This document shows, in pieces, positions 53,343-62,500 of a stretch of 64,000 nucleotides of DNA (its first letter is position 1; every line of letters begins with the position of its first letter). Below the pieces are notes generated by a model. It did not search any database and was not told the origin of the DNA. It saw only the letters and a list, made by a program, of their open reading frames with translations. This stretch comes from Paraphysomonas bandaiensis. Lineage: Eukaryota > Chrysophyceae. The DNA is taken from contig CBFFRP010000253.1 in NCBI GenBank assembly GCA_965644295.1, positions 62,001-126,000 on the forward strand. Reading direction: 5' to 3'. The position numbers and the translations under genes are program-made.

Positions 53343-54041
53343 ATGTCATCTCAATTACCTGAACCATATCGAAGATCTGTTTCTATTTATGGATCACATA
53401 CAGAAGGCATGCCACTGCCCTTCTATCGCCAGACTCCTCTCCCTATCCCTCCTGAAGAGGTCCCTCCATATCCTGCTGCTGCATTTGAAGGATGTGGATG
53501 GAAGACTATACAAGGAGTGGCTATAGGTATATACTATAGCCTCTGTATATATCATACTCACATACACACGTATATATAACATACACATACATATATATAA
53601 TAACACCTGTATTAATATTTTTGCCTATCCCTTCATATATAAGTATGTGAGTAATTGTTGCTGTGTGCCATAGGGGCGATTGCTGGGGCGGGGTTTGGGC
53701 TTATTATGTCAGCATTAGGAGGCGACACAAGTGGTGTTCGGATATGGAAAGGTAAAGAAGTTCCGCAAGCTCCACTCAGAGAGCAGTTGCGAGCGGGAGT
53801 CAAATGGACCGGGGGTAGAATGAAAACACTAGCGGGACAGTTTGCGGTTATCTCAGCGCTCTTCGGGGGTGTCGAGTGTGTCATAGAAAAGTACAGAGCT
53901 AAGCATGATGTTTGGAATTCAGTAGCATCTGGTTGTATAGTAGGTGGGACACTTGGTGCGCCTTCTGGGCCGACTGGGGCCTGTGCTGGTTGTCTTGGCT
54001 TTGCTGGATTCTCGCTCTTGGCTGATAAATTAATGGAATAA
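53343..54041 (+). CDS. TIM22: Mitochondrial inner-membrane translocase Tim22
   Basis: Tim17/Tim22/Tim23-family protein; Tim22 inserts multi-spanning carrier proteins into the inner mitochondrial membrane. Exons 53343-53526 and 53674-54041 (147-bp intron, phase 1); 183 residues, the normal size. A Pro-rich N-terminus is followed by a Cys before helix 1 (EGCGWKTIQGVAIG), the GxxxG-rich helix GAIAGAGFGLIMSALGG, then AGQFAVISALFGGVECVIEK (Tim22 has the same FxGxEC-like pattern), HDVWNSVASGCIVGGTLGAP and GFAGFSLLADKLM. The acidic residue after the Cys (ECVIEK) and the two Cys positions fit Tim22 rather than Tim17 or Tim23. Confidence 0.92.
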
Positions 54042-54658
54042 AATTTTATATGTCAATACATGGATTAAATGTTACATATATCACTACGATGTTGCTTCTG
54101 GATAAATATGAATACTTGGTCCAGGACAATAACATGCTAGCATGTAATTTGGTCTATATAACAAGCAGTGCGGCAAGTATAGTAGAGCCGTAACTGTCCC
54201 ATTCTGTTAGCGTTTTAGAAGTGATTGTCGTGATTGTGCATTCAGTTCGACATGATAATACAGATTTGGTAATAACCAAACATAATACTCAAGTGGTTGT
54301 TATGGGCGACCTCATCAAAAACTTAAGAATCTTAGCGTACTAAATAGTTCTTGTTAAAATCGGATAATTCAGTATAGATGTCATTGCCCAGAGCAGTTCT
54401 CAAAGTAAAGCATTAAGCATTAGTACTAGTATTACTTAAGAATATTCAATATTGAGCAACGTAAAATTGAGCAAAAAATAAATTTTCTTCAGTACAGTTC
54501 GTAAAAACTTTGAGTTTAGTTGAATAACTATATCCTTTTTTAACTATAACCGTACTTTAGTAACCAAGTCTTCAACGATAGTTGTTTTCTGAAATCCCAG
54601 TCAAAACGCATTGATGCTGATGCATCTATTAGGAACAAAAAGTCCACTGGGTTCTGCC
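54042..54658. other. Intergenic spacer
   Basis: AT-rich; no gene recognised. Confidence 0.4.
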
Positions 54659-55347
54659 TCAACCCAACAGTTTCTTGGATGCTTGCATATACCGCTTCAG
54701 GATTGCCTGCACGGTTGATTTGCCCCCTACATTAATGGAGACTCCCTTTGCAACCTTCAGGGCGATGAGGGGCAAGATCAATCGCAGGGCAACTGCATCT
54801 CGAGCAGGCAGATACATGACCCGCTTTTAGAGCAGAGTAACTTGAGCTTGCCTCATCACAGGCTGAGACGATTTCAATGACGAAGCAGAAGTTGTAAGGC
54901 GGTGCATTGAATTTCTTGAGATTATCGGCTGCACTCGTCAGAGTATGCTGGCTACTATTGTCACCACCATCTGTCAGAATCGCCAATACCCAAGGGCGAG
55001 AGTGGTTTGCAGTGGAAAGTTGCTGTTAGACTGAAACAGAAGTAGAATCCCAGAGATGAGTGCCATTACTCTCTCTCGTTAGTCATTCTGCAGCACAGAC
55101 CGAGACCGATCATCGCCATATCCTTCGAACCCAGAGTGACAATAGGCTTGTATTGAGTGTGGAATCCAGCCACAGAGCTTCGATCAATAGCTTTCATTGT
55201 TGAGTAGAGGAATTGTGCCGTATTTTGAATTGCCACTGCAATCCTTGAAGTCGATGACACGCCCTGAGAAGTTATTCCGGGAGATGATCTTTTTCCGGGA
55301 GGAGCAGGTGCTGGGCTGTGTTTGTCTTGTGACTCACAAGCACCCAT
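54659..55347 (-). pseudogene. vWA-domain protein gene, frames unresolved, possibly broken
   Basis: The minus-strand start MGACESQDKH is a dual myristoyl/palmitoyl signal. Positions 55347-55066 give a frame with RIAVAIQNTAQFLYSTMKAI and SSVAGFHTQYKPIVTLGSKD, which fits the middle of a von Willebrand A domain. A second frame near 55000-54732 has WVLAILTDGGDNSSQHTLTS, the later vWA strand with its TDG. A third frame at 54770-54659 may give the end (AKGVSINVGGKSTVQAI). I could not find splice sites that join the first two with correct phase, and the first DxSxS metal motif is absent. It may be a pseudogene, or a gene with short introns that I have misread. Confidence 0.4.
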
Positions 55348-55863
55348 TGCTACGAGTTTAGCTTAGTTCAGCTTAGTTTATTGGGTGTTTGTTGATTCTT
55401 GTCTTTGGTGAGTGAAAATTCCTGTTCTGCACTTCCGGATTGTTCCTGTATAAACATATCTTCAATCGGCAGATTTCAGTTTACTACAATCTATCTGGTG
55501 TTTGGTGATATATATCCGAATACAGACAGTGTCACAGTATACTCTGGAGGTACAAAATCAGGTGTTTTCACTCTAGAAAGTAAAAATATTGTTTTTTTAA
55601 TATTATGATATCACTATATTTCTGTGCAGAGGCCTGCAGCAGTAACACTGCGATATACTAGAAGTACATACAGCAGTACATACAGCAGTACAGAAGACAC
55701 ACAGCAACACAGCAGTACATACAGCAGTATATACCAGCATATAGCAGTGTCCATATACAGCAGCACATGCATCTACGTATCTCACTCATACCATACACAA
55801 TCACTTCACTTAACTAACCCACTCAACCAACCAACCAACCAAACCAAACACACATACATACAA
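55348..55863. other. Divergent spacer with CAGCAGTACATA-type low-complexity repeat
   Basis: The segment 55660-55765 consists of irregular AGCAGTACATACAGCAGTAC-like repeats. It is followed by a CCAACCAACC run and CACATACATACAA directly before the prolyl-hydroxylase ATG. No gene supported; the frame 55399-55608 is unexplained. Confidence 0.5.
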
Positions 55864-58134
55864 ATGAATGATCCTAAATCTACTCTATTAAACTTCATAT
55901 CCACTTACTGTACAAAACATAAGGATGCATTCATCTGTGATGGTACATCCAAACAAATCATTGAAACAAACTATCACTATTTCACTGTGAATGTAATGAA
56001 ACAATTAATAGATTGTGCATTACATGAAAGGGATAAACAAGTGAATAAAGGGTTAGATGATAGTCAATTAATGGGCTCATGGGGGGTGCTAATCGATGAG
56101 TTTAAAGAGGTGACGTTAATGAAACGACAACAAGCAGCGGAATTATTACAAAGAATGTGTGCAATTGCTATGAATAGTCCACAGGATTTACAAGAATATA
56201 TACATGATTTAAGAAAAAAGAATGCATTAGATTCTGTTTTAGTTGATTTGATTAATTCCTCACGAGAGGACTGTGATAAAACTGAAGGCAATGATGCGAT
56301 CAAGGCGGTGTTTCGACTGCTATGTGATGCAGTGGCACCAGAGACGAAGTACTATGCATCTTGTGCTGAAGAGTCAACTGCATCCACTACCACTGGTTCA
56401 GGAGGCTCAGAGAAGGTTGAAGCCAGGAGTGTGCATAGTGAAGGTGCAGAGCCAGACCAAGATGCCCTCGTGGCGGCAGGACAGCTGCTAAAGGAGCTTT
56501 TGTCGCGTTGCGCTGGTGATGCTTCTCGTCTTAAGGTAGAGCTGGAGAGCCGCATGGGGTGAGTTTCTGTCAATTTAGTACATTGTTTGTGTATGTATTC
56601 TAATGTCCTGCTAAGGGTAAACTATACTGGTCCACTGCGGGTAGATGGTCCCGCTTTTAAGAGAGTTCTCGAGGACAACATTGCCGCGTGCAAGCAAGCA
56701 AGTTACACCAACAAGTTGAAGGTATTTGAGTTTGCATTGGAAGTGGTGAGTCGACCCAGCCCAGACCCTGTGTCCGTCAATCCTACCTCTTCATTTTCCA
56801 CTCACCACGCCCCCAAATTTGTCGACAATGCATCAATCCTAGGAATAGGGGGTGATATACATGTTTCGTTGGTAGATGAAACAGGGGACTATGTAGATGC
56901 AGTGGATGCCGCGGACGCCCTTCGATTTGCAGCTACTGGGGCTGGACCAGCCTCCTCAAAGTATGCGAAGGCTAGCAAGAAAAAGAAGAGCGTGAAAACA
57001 GGAGTGAAGCGGGCTGTAGGAGGAATCGCAGAAGCTTTAGGAAGGCACCTGGAAGAACATGGCTGGGCTGTAGGAGATCATGTAATTCCCGAAGACATAG
57101 TCCGCCGTGTGCGAATCGAATGCAATCTTTTCCAGGATCACTATGAACAGAGTGAGATATGGGTAGGGAAACAGGCAGATGTGGGCGCCCAGCTGTCAGT
57201 ACCAAGTGTAAGAGGGGACCGTGTGTTATGGATGTGTGGCGGTCACACCAGTACTGCTCCGGAGGGTGTTTCTCGCACGGTGCGAACTATTGGAGAAGTC
57301 GAACCCTGTCGGCTAGAAGTGAAGGCAGCCGCTCCCATCAAACGATTTGCGGCAATGAAGGAACTGGTGGCCAGTGTGGATAAGCTGGTTTTCGAAATGA
57401 AAGAGAAATGTCAAAGTCTTGCGGGTATATATGAACGGTCTGATGCTATGCTAGCAATATACCCTGGAGAAGGTGCTCGATTCGCCCGACATATAGACAA
57501 CACTACTAGAGATGGGCGCAGGCTTACGGTACTGGTGTATCTGAATCCAGAATGGAAGCGAGAAGAAGGGGGGGCTCTGAGACTATTTTCTCCTCAATCT
57601 CTTTCTCATGATACTGACTCGAAGGCTGATACAGAAAAGTCTGGAGGAGATGGTCGTGTGAAAGCTGTGGACGTGTTTCCCGAAGGGGGGAGAGTGGCCA
57701 TGTTCTACTCAGCGGACGTACCCCATGAAGTACTCCCGACATTTGGTCAGCGCCACGCACTGACGATATGGTACTACGATTCTGATGAACGCCGTAAAGC
57801 TGTTGAGGAGGCTCGCGAGGCTGGTAAAGGAGAAAGTGCTGCGAAGGCAGGAGTGGAAGCACAGTCTGCTGCTAAGGCATTCATTGCCGAGTTAATGGGG
57901 GGAGATGAGGTGGGTGAGGACGGTGGAGATCCGTCCCAGGAAGAGCTGGATGCTCTTGCTAGGCGTGTGGAAACCTTGGATGAAGATGTGCTCGGAATGG
58001 TTGCGTCTATCACAGGTGCTCCGTCCGTAGATTCTTTCCGGAATGGCTTTCCCATGCTGAGTGTTAGTGACCTGAAGCAAATGAGAGCGTTGTTCAGAAG
58101 AATGGGCTTGGGCTCGTACTCTGTAGACTCTTAA
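55864..58134 (+). CDS. EGLN/PHD-type prolyl 4-hydroxylase with long N-terminal extension
   Basis: 2-oxoglutarate/Fe(II) dioxygenase. Exons 55864-56558 and 56616-58134 (57-bp intron, phase 2); 737 residues. The catalytic part, about residues 430-640, follows the EGLN/PhyA plan: LAIYPGEGARFARHIDNTTR, with the HxD iron ligands; DGRRLTVLVYLNPEW; GGALRLFSP; a ~30-residue insert; VAMFYSADVPHEVLPTFGQR, with the distal His; and HALTIWYYD, with the Arg two positions before it binding 2-oxoglutarate. Before it are a helical domain of about 230 residues (exon 1) that I do not recognise and a KKKKS-type basic stretch near 365. After it comes an acidic segment and a helical end. It may sense oxygen, as Skp1 or HIF hydroxylases do; the target is unknown. 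Confidence 0.88.
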
Positions 58135-58787
58135 GCAGTGATTCGCTGTTGTGCGAATAATTCTTGAAATAGTACATAACATTAATATCTGACACATTGG
58201 TTGTGAATATGAAGATGCATTATAATTTTAATTATCACACAAGTAGTTGACAATGTTTTTATATGAAATTTTCTGTCAAAATAGGTACCGATGGACCTTT
58301 CGATCTACCTATACCTGGAGCTTATAGGGACTTCACACCTAGTGGGTATCTATTTTCTATCTATATAGGTATTCTGATAAATACCACCCATAGGTACCAC
58401 ACATCATACATAATAGAGTTGCCGCAGCTTCTACCTATATGCTATATGTCAGCTTTGCAGGGCGTCTGTTATGGATAATGGATATTCAATAGTTACCTAA
58501 CAATTACAGCCCAGTAACGAGCTATTCTAAATCAATGGTGATTTTGACAAAGAAAAAATAGTATTTAATTTTATAATGTACTCAACTCCAGTAAGTAAAC
58601 TTAATGACACTTCATTTTAAATAGGGTAACAATTAGTATGAATTCCAGTATAATTATTCATCACCACACGGTGTACATTTCACAACAAAATACTCTATAA
58701 TATACCGTCAAATGCATTAGCAATAGGTACTAACAACACAGGAAAGTACACCTTCTGACAAAAAGAACACGAAGATCGACGCTTTAT
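58135..58787. other. Intergenic spacer between converging genes
   Basis: 650 bp. The segment 58280-58450 has several ACCTATA/TATAGGT words in both orientations. No gene seen. Confidence 0.4.
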
Positions 58788-60107
58788 TCAAGAAGATAAT
58801 ACCGTAGGTTGAGGAATTGTGGTGAGTGCAGGTGTAGGGATCGTGACTTCGCACCTCTCCTCAGATACCACCGCCACTTCCTTTGTCTCTGCATATTTGG
58901 CATATTCGTCTGACACATAGTAGAAGCGCCGCAGTTGTTCCTCTACCGACAAAGGTAGACCTGGATCCGAGGGTGTAGAAGTATCTTCATCTTGCGTCAT
59001 CTCTGGCGGAGAGTATGGGTCACATATGTCAAGGCTCACCTCTCTCAGGTTAGGACGAAAAGGGGGTTGCACCACCATGTTCTCTACTTGAGAATACGAA
59101 AAACCGCTTCCAAGAAACCAATCACTGTTACATAACCTGGCGTAGTTGTTTTCCCCATGCCCAAGACGGTGAGTCTGTCGAACGTCCAATAGACCAGATA
59201 TCACCCGTACACAAGCGTCCGATAAATGCCCATTAACTGGGGATGCCTCAGGCACAGGTACTCGTAGCTTGTCGTTTAATAAACCTCTTTCTCGGCAGGA
59301 CCCAAATGACATCAGGTTGCGCTGGACAGGGACAGTGCTGGAAATAGCCACAGTGGAAGCTTTAACAGGCTTCTCTCGCGCAAGCTTATCCTCTGCATAC
59401 CGTATGAAGTCCAATGGCACATGCTTGGAGAAGGGTCGCTGGCCATATACCATCTCGTATGCCACAACGCCAAGACTCCAAAAGTCAGAAGCACATCCGT
59501 GAGTGTGAGACTTAGTAAACACCTCAGGGGCTAAGTACTGTCGTGTCCCACTGGCCATGTGGCAAATAACATCATGATCCTGCGCCACAATTTTGGGCTC
59601 TCCAACATACGACACTCCAAAATCCGTCAGAAGAGCATAACCATACTCGTCAAACATGATATTCTCCGGCTTTACATCACGATGAAGAATACCTTTGCTG
59701 TGGATATGATGAAGAGCTGAACTGATACAAACCACTACAAAAGCAACTCGATCCTCAGTGAATGGCTCTCGTCGGCGCAAATGATATCTGAGATCTCCAC
59801 CAGTGCACAGGTCAAGAGCCATGTAGCAGTACTGAGCATCATGAAAGGCGGAGTTGAGTCCCACAACAAACTGATGTCTTCCCACACTCTTCAGTGCTCT
59901 CAGCTCCGATAAAATCAAACTTAAACCATGCTTATGAGTGAGAAGTTGCCGTATGTTGATTTCTTTCATAGCAAACCAGTCCTTCGACTGGAGGTGCATC
60001 ACAGACGAGACTTTACCGAACCCGCCCTTACCGATCGTGTAGGAGAACAGGAACTTCTCTCTGCTGTGTGTGTTAGTGGAGTGTAGTTTAGTTGGAGAGG
60101 AGCCCAT
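58788..60107 (-). CDS. AGC-type Ser/Thr protein kinase, copy B
   Basis: 439 residues on the minus strand, nearly identical to copy A at 41526-42845, with the same start (MGSSPTKL, N-myristoylation signal) and the same kinase motifs (GKGGFGKV, FAMKE, HRDVKPENI, TDFGV, GTRQYLAPE). The visible residue differences in the shared part are His to Arg in VPVQxNLMSF, Glu to Gly in PVNxHLSD and Ser to Asn in SQVExMVV. The last residues differ (IPQPTVLSS), since the duplicated DNA ends at 58820, so each copy has its own 3' end and poly(A) region. Both copies seem intact. The next gene upstream of this copy is separated by a (CATA)n array. Confidence 0.9.
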   Translation of the reverse strand: MGSSPTKLHSTNTHSREKFLFSYTIGKGGFGKVSSVMHLQSKDWFAMKEINIRQLLTHKHGLSLILSELRALKSVGRHQFVVGLNSAFHDAQYCYMALDLCTGGDLRYHLRRREPFTEDRVAFVVVCISSALHHIHSKGILHRDVKPENIMFDEYGYALLTDFGVSYVGEPKIVAQDHDVICHMASGTRQYLAPEVFTKSHTHGCASDFWSLGVVAYEMVYGQRPFSKHVPLDFIRYAEDKLAREKPVKASTVAISSTVPVQRNLMSFGSCRERGLLNDKLRVPVPEASPVNGHLSDACVRVISGLLDVRQTHRLGHGENNYARLCNSDWFLGSGFSYSQVENMVVQPPFRPNLREVSLDICDPYSPPEMTQDEDTSTPSDPGLPLSVEEQLRRFYYVSDEYAKYAETKEVAVVSEERCEVTIPTPALTTIPQPTVLSS

Positions 60108-60454
60108 GCTATGAGTGTGTATATGAGACACGTCTGATATTATGATCCACATACACATACATACACACGATACCACACACCCCTCACATGATCATAGAGG
60201 GGAAGGTGTGCCAATATACACACACACTGGACTACAGACATCCACATCCACAGACACACAGGCCACTAGCCTCCAACATATAGACACACACCCCTCCACA
60301 TACATACATACATATAGACACAGAGGCCCCCAATTCACATACTCGAAGATCCACCCACACCCACATACACACACACATACACACAGAGGCCCCTAAAGAT
60401 ACACACCTAACAATACATATGTATACAGACACACATTGCCCTACCCCTACACAT
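58820..60454 (-). repeat. Inverted segmental duplication, copy B
   Basis: 1,635 bp, reverse complement of 41181-42813 with only a few differences. The outer edge (60454) directly adjoins a (CATA)n array, which copy A lacks. Confidence 0.93.
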
Positions 60455-60456
60455 AC

Positions 60457-60459
<3 letters not shown>

Positions 60460-60487
<28 letters not shown>

Positions 60488-60578
60488 CATACATACATAC
60501 ATACATACATACATACATACATACATACATACATACATACATACATACATACATACATACATACATACATACATACAT
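60460..60578 (+). repeat. (CATA)n microsatellite in a divergent promoter
   Basis: About 119 bp, the shortest of the four long arrays. It lies between kinase copy B (minus) and the Myb-like gene (plus, start codon 68 bp away). Confidence 0.98.
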
Positions 60579-60645
60579 GCATATACAGTAACTGATCAGT
60601 GTTCATATGACTATCTCACTCTCTCCTCTTCATTTAATCACTCAT

Positions 60646-61473
60646 ATGGCAACAGAATTCTCTCGTCTCTATCGTGAACTCTGTCATACCGGTCCTAACA
60701 CTCCTGTCTATGACTTACAATTCACAAAAGAACGTAAACAAGTCCTTCAATCACTCGGATATGAAATCAAATCAGCTCCTATGAAATACACTGTCTCTAA
60801 ACATCATGGTAAAGGGGCAAGAAGACGTAAACATGAAGCACATTTAAAAGCTATTTCAAATAATGATACAAATGATCGTAAAAAACAATTGAAGATACGA
60901 CAACTGACACGACAGACACAAGAAGTCAATGAATTAACCAATAAGATCCAAGCATTAATAGCTGATAATAAATATATATCACAAAATTTATGGTCAAAAT
61001 ATGATAAAATATATGGACAATCAATGGAACCTTATGAGAAGTCTCATTCTGCACCTAGTGGAACATCTACACGATCACCAATGAGATCAAGTGCTGTAAT
61101 GAAACGTACTCCAGCTGTATGTCGTGGTGATTATTCGAAAAGCAAATGGAGTAAAGAGGAGCGTGATCGTCTTAATACTATATACAGAGAGTTTCGTAAA
61201 CCATTATCTAAAAGTCGTGCTGCATGGGAGAATTATTACATAGAGTTCGCCAATATATTCCGTGTGTTTTTTAGTAATAGGACGGAAGAAGAGGTAGTAG
61301 AGAAGATTAAAGATATGTACGCTCGGCGTCAGTTTGAAGAGGTAGGAGAGAAAAAGTATTGGGCTAAAGTAGGGGCCACAAGCCCAGTGAGAAAGCAGAA
61401 GGTTGTAAGCGAGAGACACACAAAGACACTCCCCCCTGTTACCTCCACGGCGAAACTGAAATCTTTACACTGA
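60646..61473 (+). CDS. Coiled-coil and Myb/SANT-like protein, function unknown
   Basis: 275 residues, single exon, start at 60646 (MATEFSRLYRELCHTG). A coiled coil is likely at about 85-125 (RKKQLKIRQLTRQTQEVNEL, then TNKIQALIADN). A basic Ser/Thr/Arg-rich linker follows (GTSTRSPMRSSAVMKR). About 165-250 looks SANT/Myb-like: WSKEERDRLNTIYREFRK, a Trp in AWENYYIEFANIFRVFF, and RTEEEVVEKIKDMYARRQF, where helix-turn-helix spacing would be met with Trp, Trp/Tyr and Phe. The tail is basic. I do not recognise a family and infer DNA or chromatin binding only from the SANT resemblance. Confidence 0.6.
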   Translation: MATEFSRLYRELCHTGPNTPVYDLQFTKERKQVLQSLGYEIKSAPMKYTVSKHHGKGARRRKHEAHLKAISNNDTNDRKKQLKIRQLTRQTQEVNELTNKIQALIADNKYISQNLWSKYDKIYGQSMEPYEKSHSAPSGTSTRSPMRSSAVMKRTPAVCRGDYSKSKWSKEERDRLNTIYREFRKPLSKSRAAWENYYIEFANIFRVFFSNRTEEEVVEKIKDMYARRQFEEVGEKKYWAKVGATSPVRKQKVVSERHTKTLPPVTSTAKLKSLH

Positions 61474-61570
61474 TGCCTGCTATAGCTATTTTGTATATAT
61501 TATCTTTGTTTTGTTGTATATTTATCACACAAAGCCTATGCAATGCATGGTGATTTGCATGGAGAATGGT

Positions 61571-61682
61571 GTTGTAATAGGTCATGTAAGATGTTTTCGT
61601 ACAATGCTGTATCACCGAGTGCTTTTGTTGTAATAGGTCATGTAAGATGTTTTCGTACAATGCTGTATCACCGAGTGCTTTG
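61571..61682 (+). repeat. 56-bp tandem duplication
   Basis: Two adjacent copies (61571-61626 and 61627-61682) of a unit starting GTTGTAATAGGTCATGTAAG, identical but for the last base or so. In the 3' flank of the Myb-like gene. Confidence 0.9.
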
Positions 61683-62500
61683 AAAGTGTTGTCAGGGTTA
61701 TATTTTGCTCATTGCTCACATATGTGTGACGAAAGTTTTGAATTCGTTAGGTATCTCTTTCGAGATATTTCTGCCAGCTGCATTACAGTTTGTTGTGTTT
61801 CTTACACTTGGACTGTACACAGCTTTGTGCATTTATCACATCATATACTCATATACATGGTATGCTATTCAATACATAGTACATAGACCGTGCACATTCC
61901 CTCAACAAAGTCGGACTCGCACTTTTTCGTGGTGTAAGTATCGGAGATAATTCTCCAGGAAACTAACGTGAGCCGCATATACATTCAGCAACTGCTTGTG
62001 TGGTACAAGGGGCACAAATAAGTGTCACTTGTGTACTTGTGTAGACGTCTTTTTGGGCCCTGACGAATAGATAGGCATTCAGAACTGGGCCGACCTCACG
62101 TGCATCCAGGGTACTGGGCTGCCTGCTGAAGGCAAGCATCCGGGCTGCTAACCTTAAGAACTCAAATATGGGGACAGGAAGTAATAATTACAATTATAAT
62201 TGTCAACAACCTGCGTCAATTAATTGACAATACGTACTAGATGGGCCTGAGAACTACGAAATACGCAACAATATCTCCATTTCCAATATCTTCAATTCGA
62301 AAAATATCATTACAGTTTTACAATATAGTTAACAAGCAAATAACTATTTACTGCAGCGCAAGATCTGCGTAAATAGTTACGACATTTCTACGTACACATT
62401 TAATAGTCCCTACTTAGCGAATGACACATATGTTCAGAGACATATCAAGGAGTCATAACCCTAATCTTACCATAGAAGTATATTTACAATATGTAACCAA
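61683..62500. other. Intergenic, with degenerate repeat fragments
   Basis: Contains the 62070-62160 repeat that resembles 17237-17345, followed at 62165-62230 by AAGTAATAATTACAATTATA-like DNA with a CAATTAATTGACAAT palindrome, similar to the hAT-remnant ends. No gene seen. Confidence 0.45.

Noticed and set aside
55399-55608. Plus-strand 69-residue frame upstream of the prolyl hydroxylase
   Set aside because: No recognised domain, and it ends in an AT-rich run. It could be an exon but I cannot join it to anything.
58260-58490. Short plus-strand frame at 58263-58478
   Set aside because: No motif; the stretch is made of repeated ACCTATA/TATAGGT words between two converging genes.
61647-61950. 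Hydrophobic 79-81-residue frames after the Myb-like gene
   Set aside because: They overlap the 56-bp tandem duplication and have no conserved motif; AT-rich spacer can give such frames by chance.
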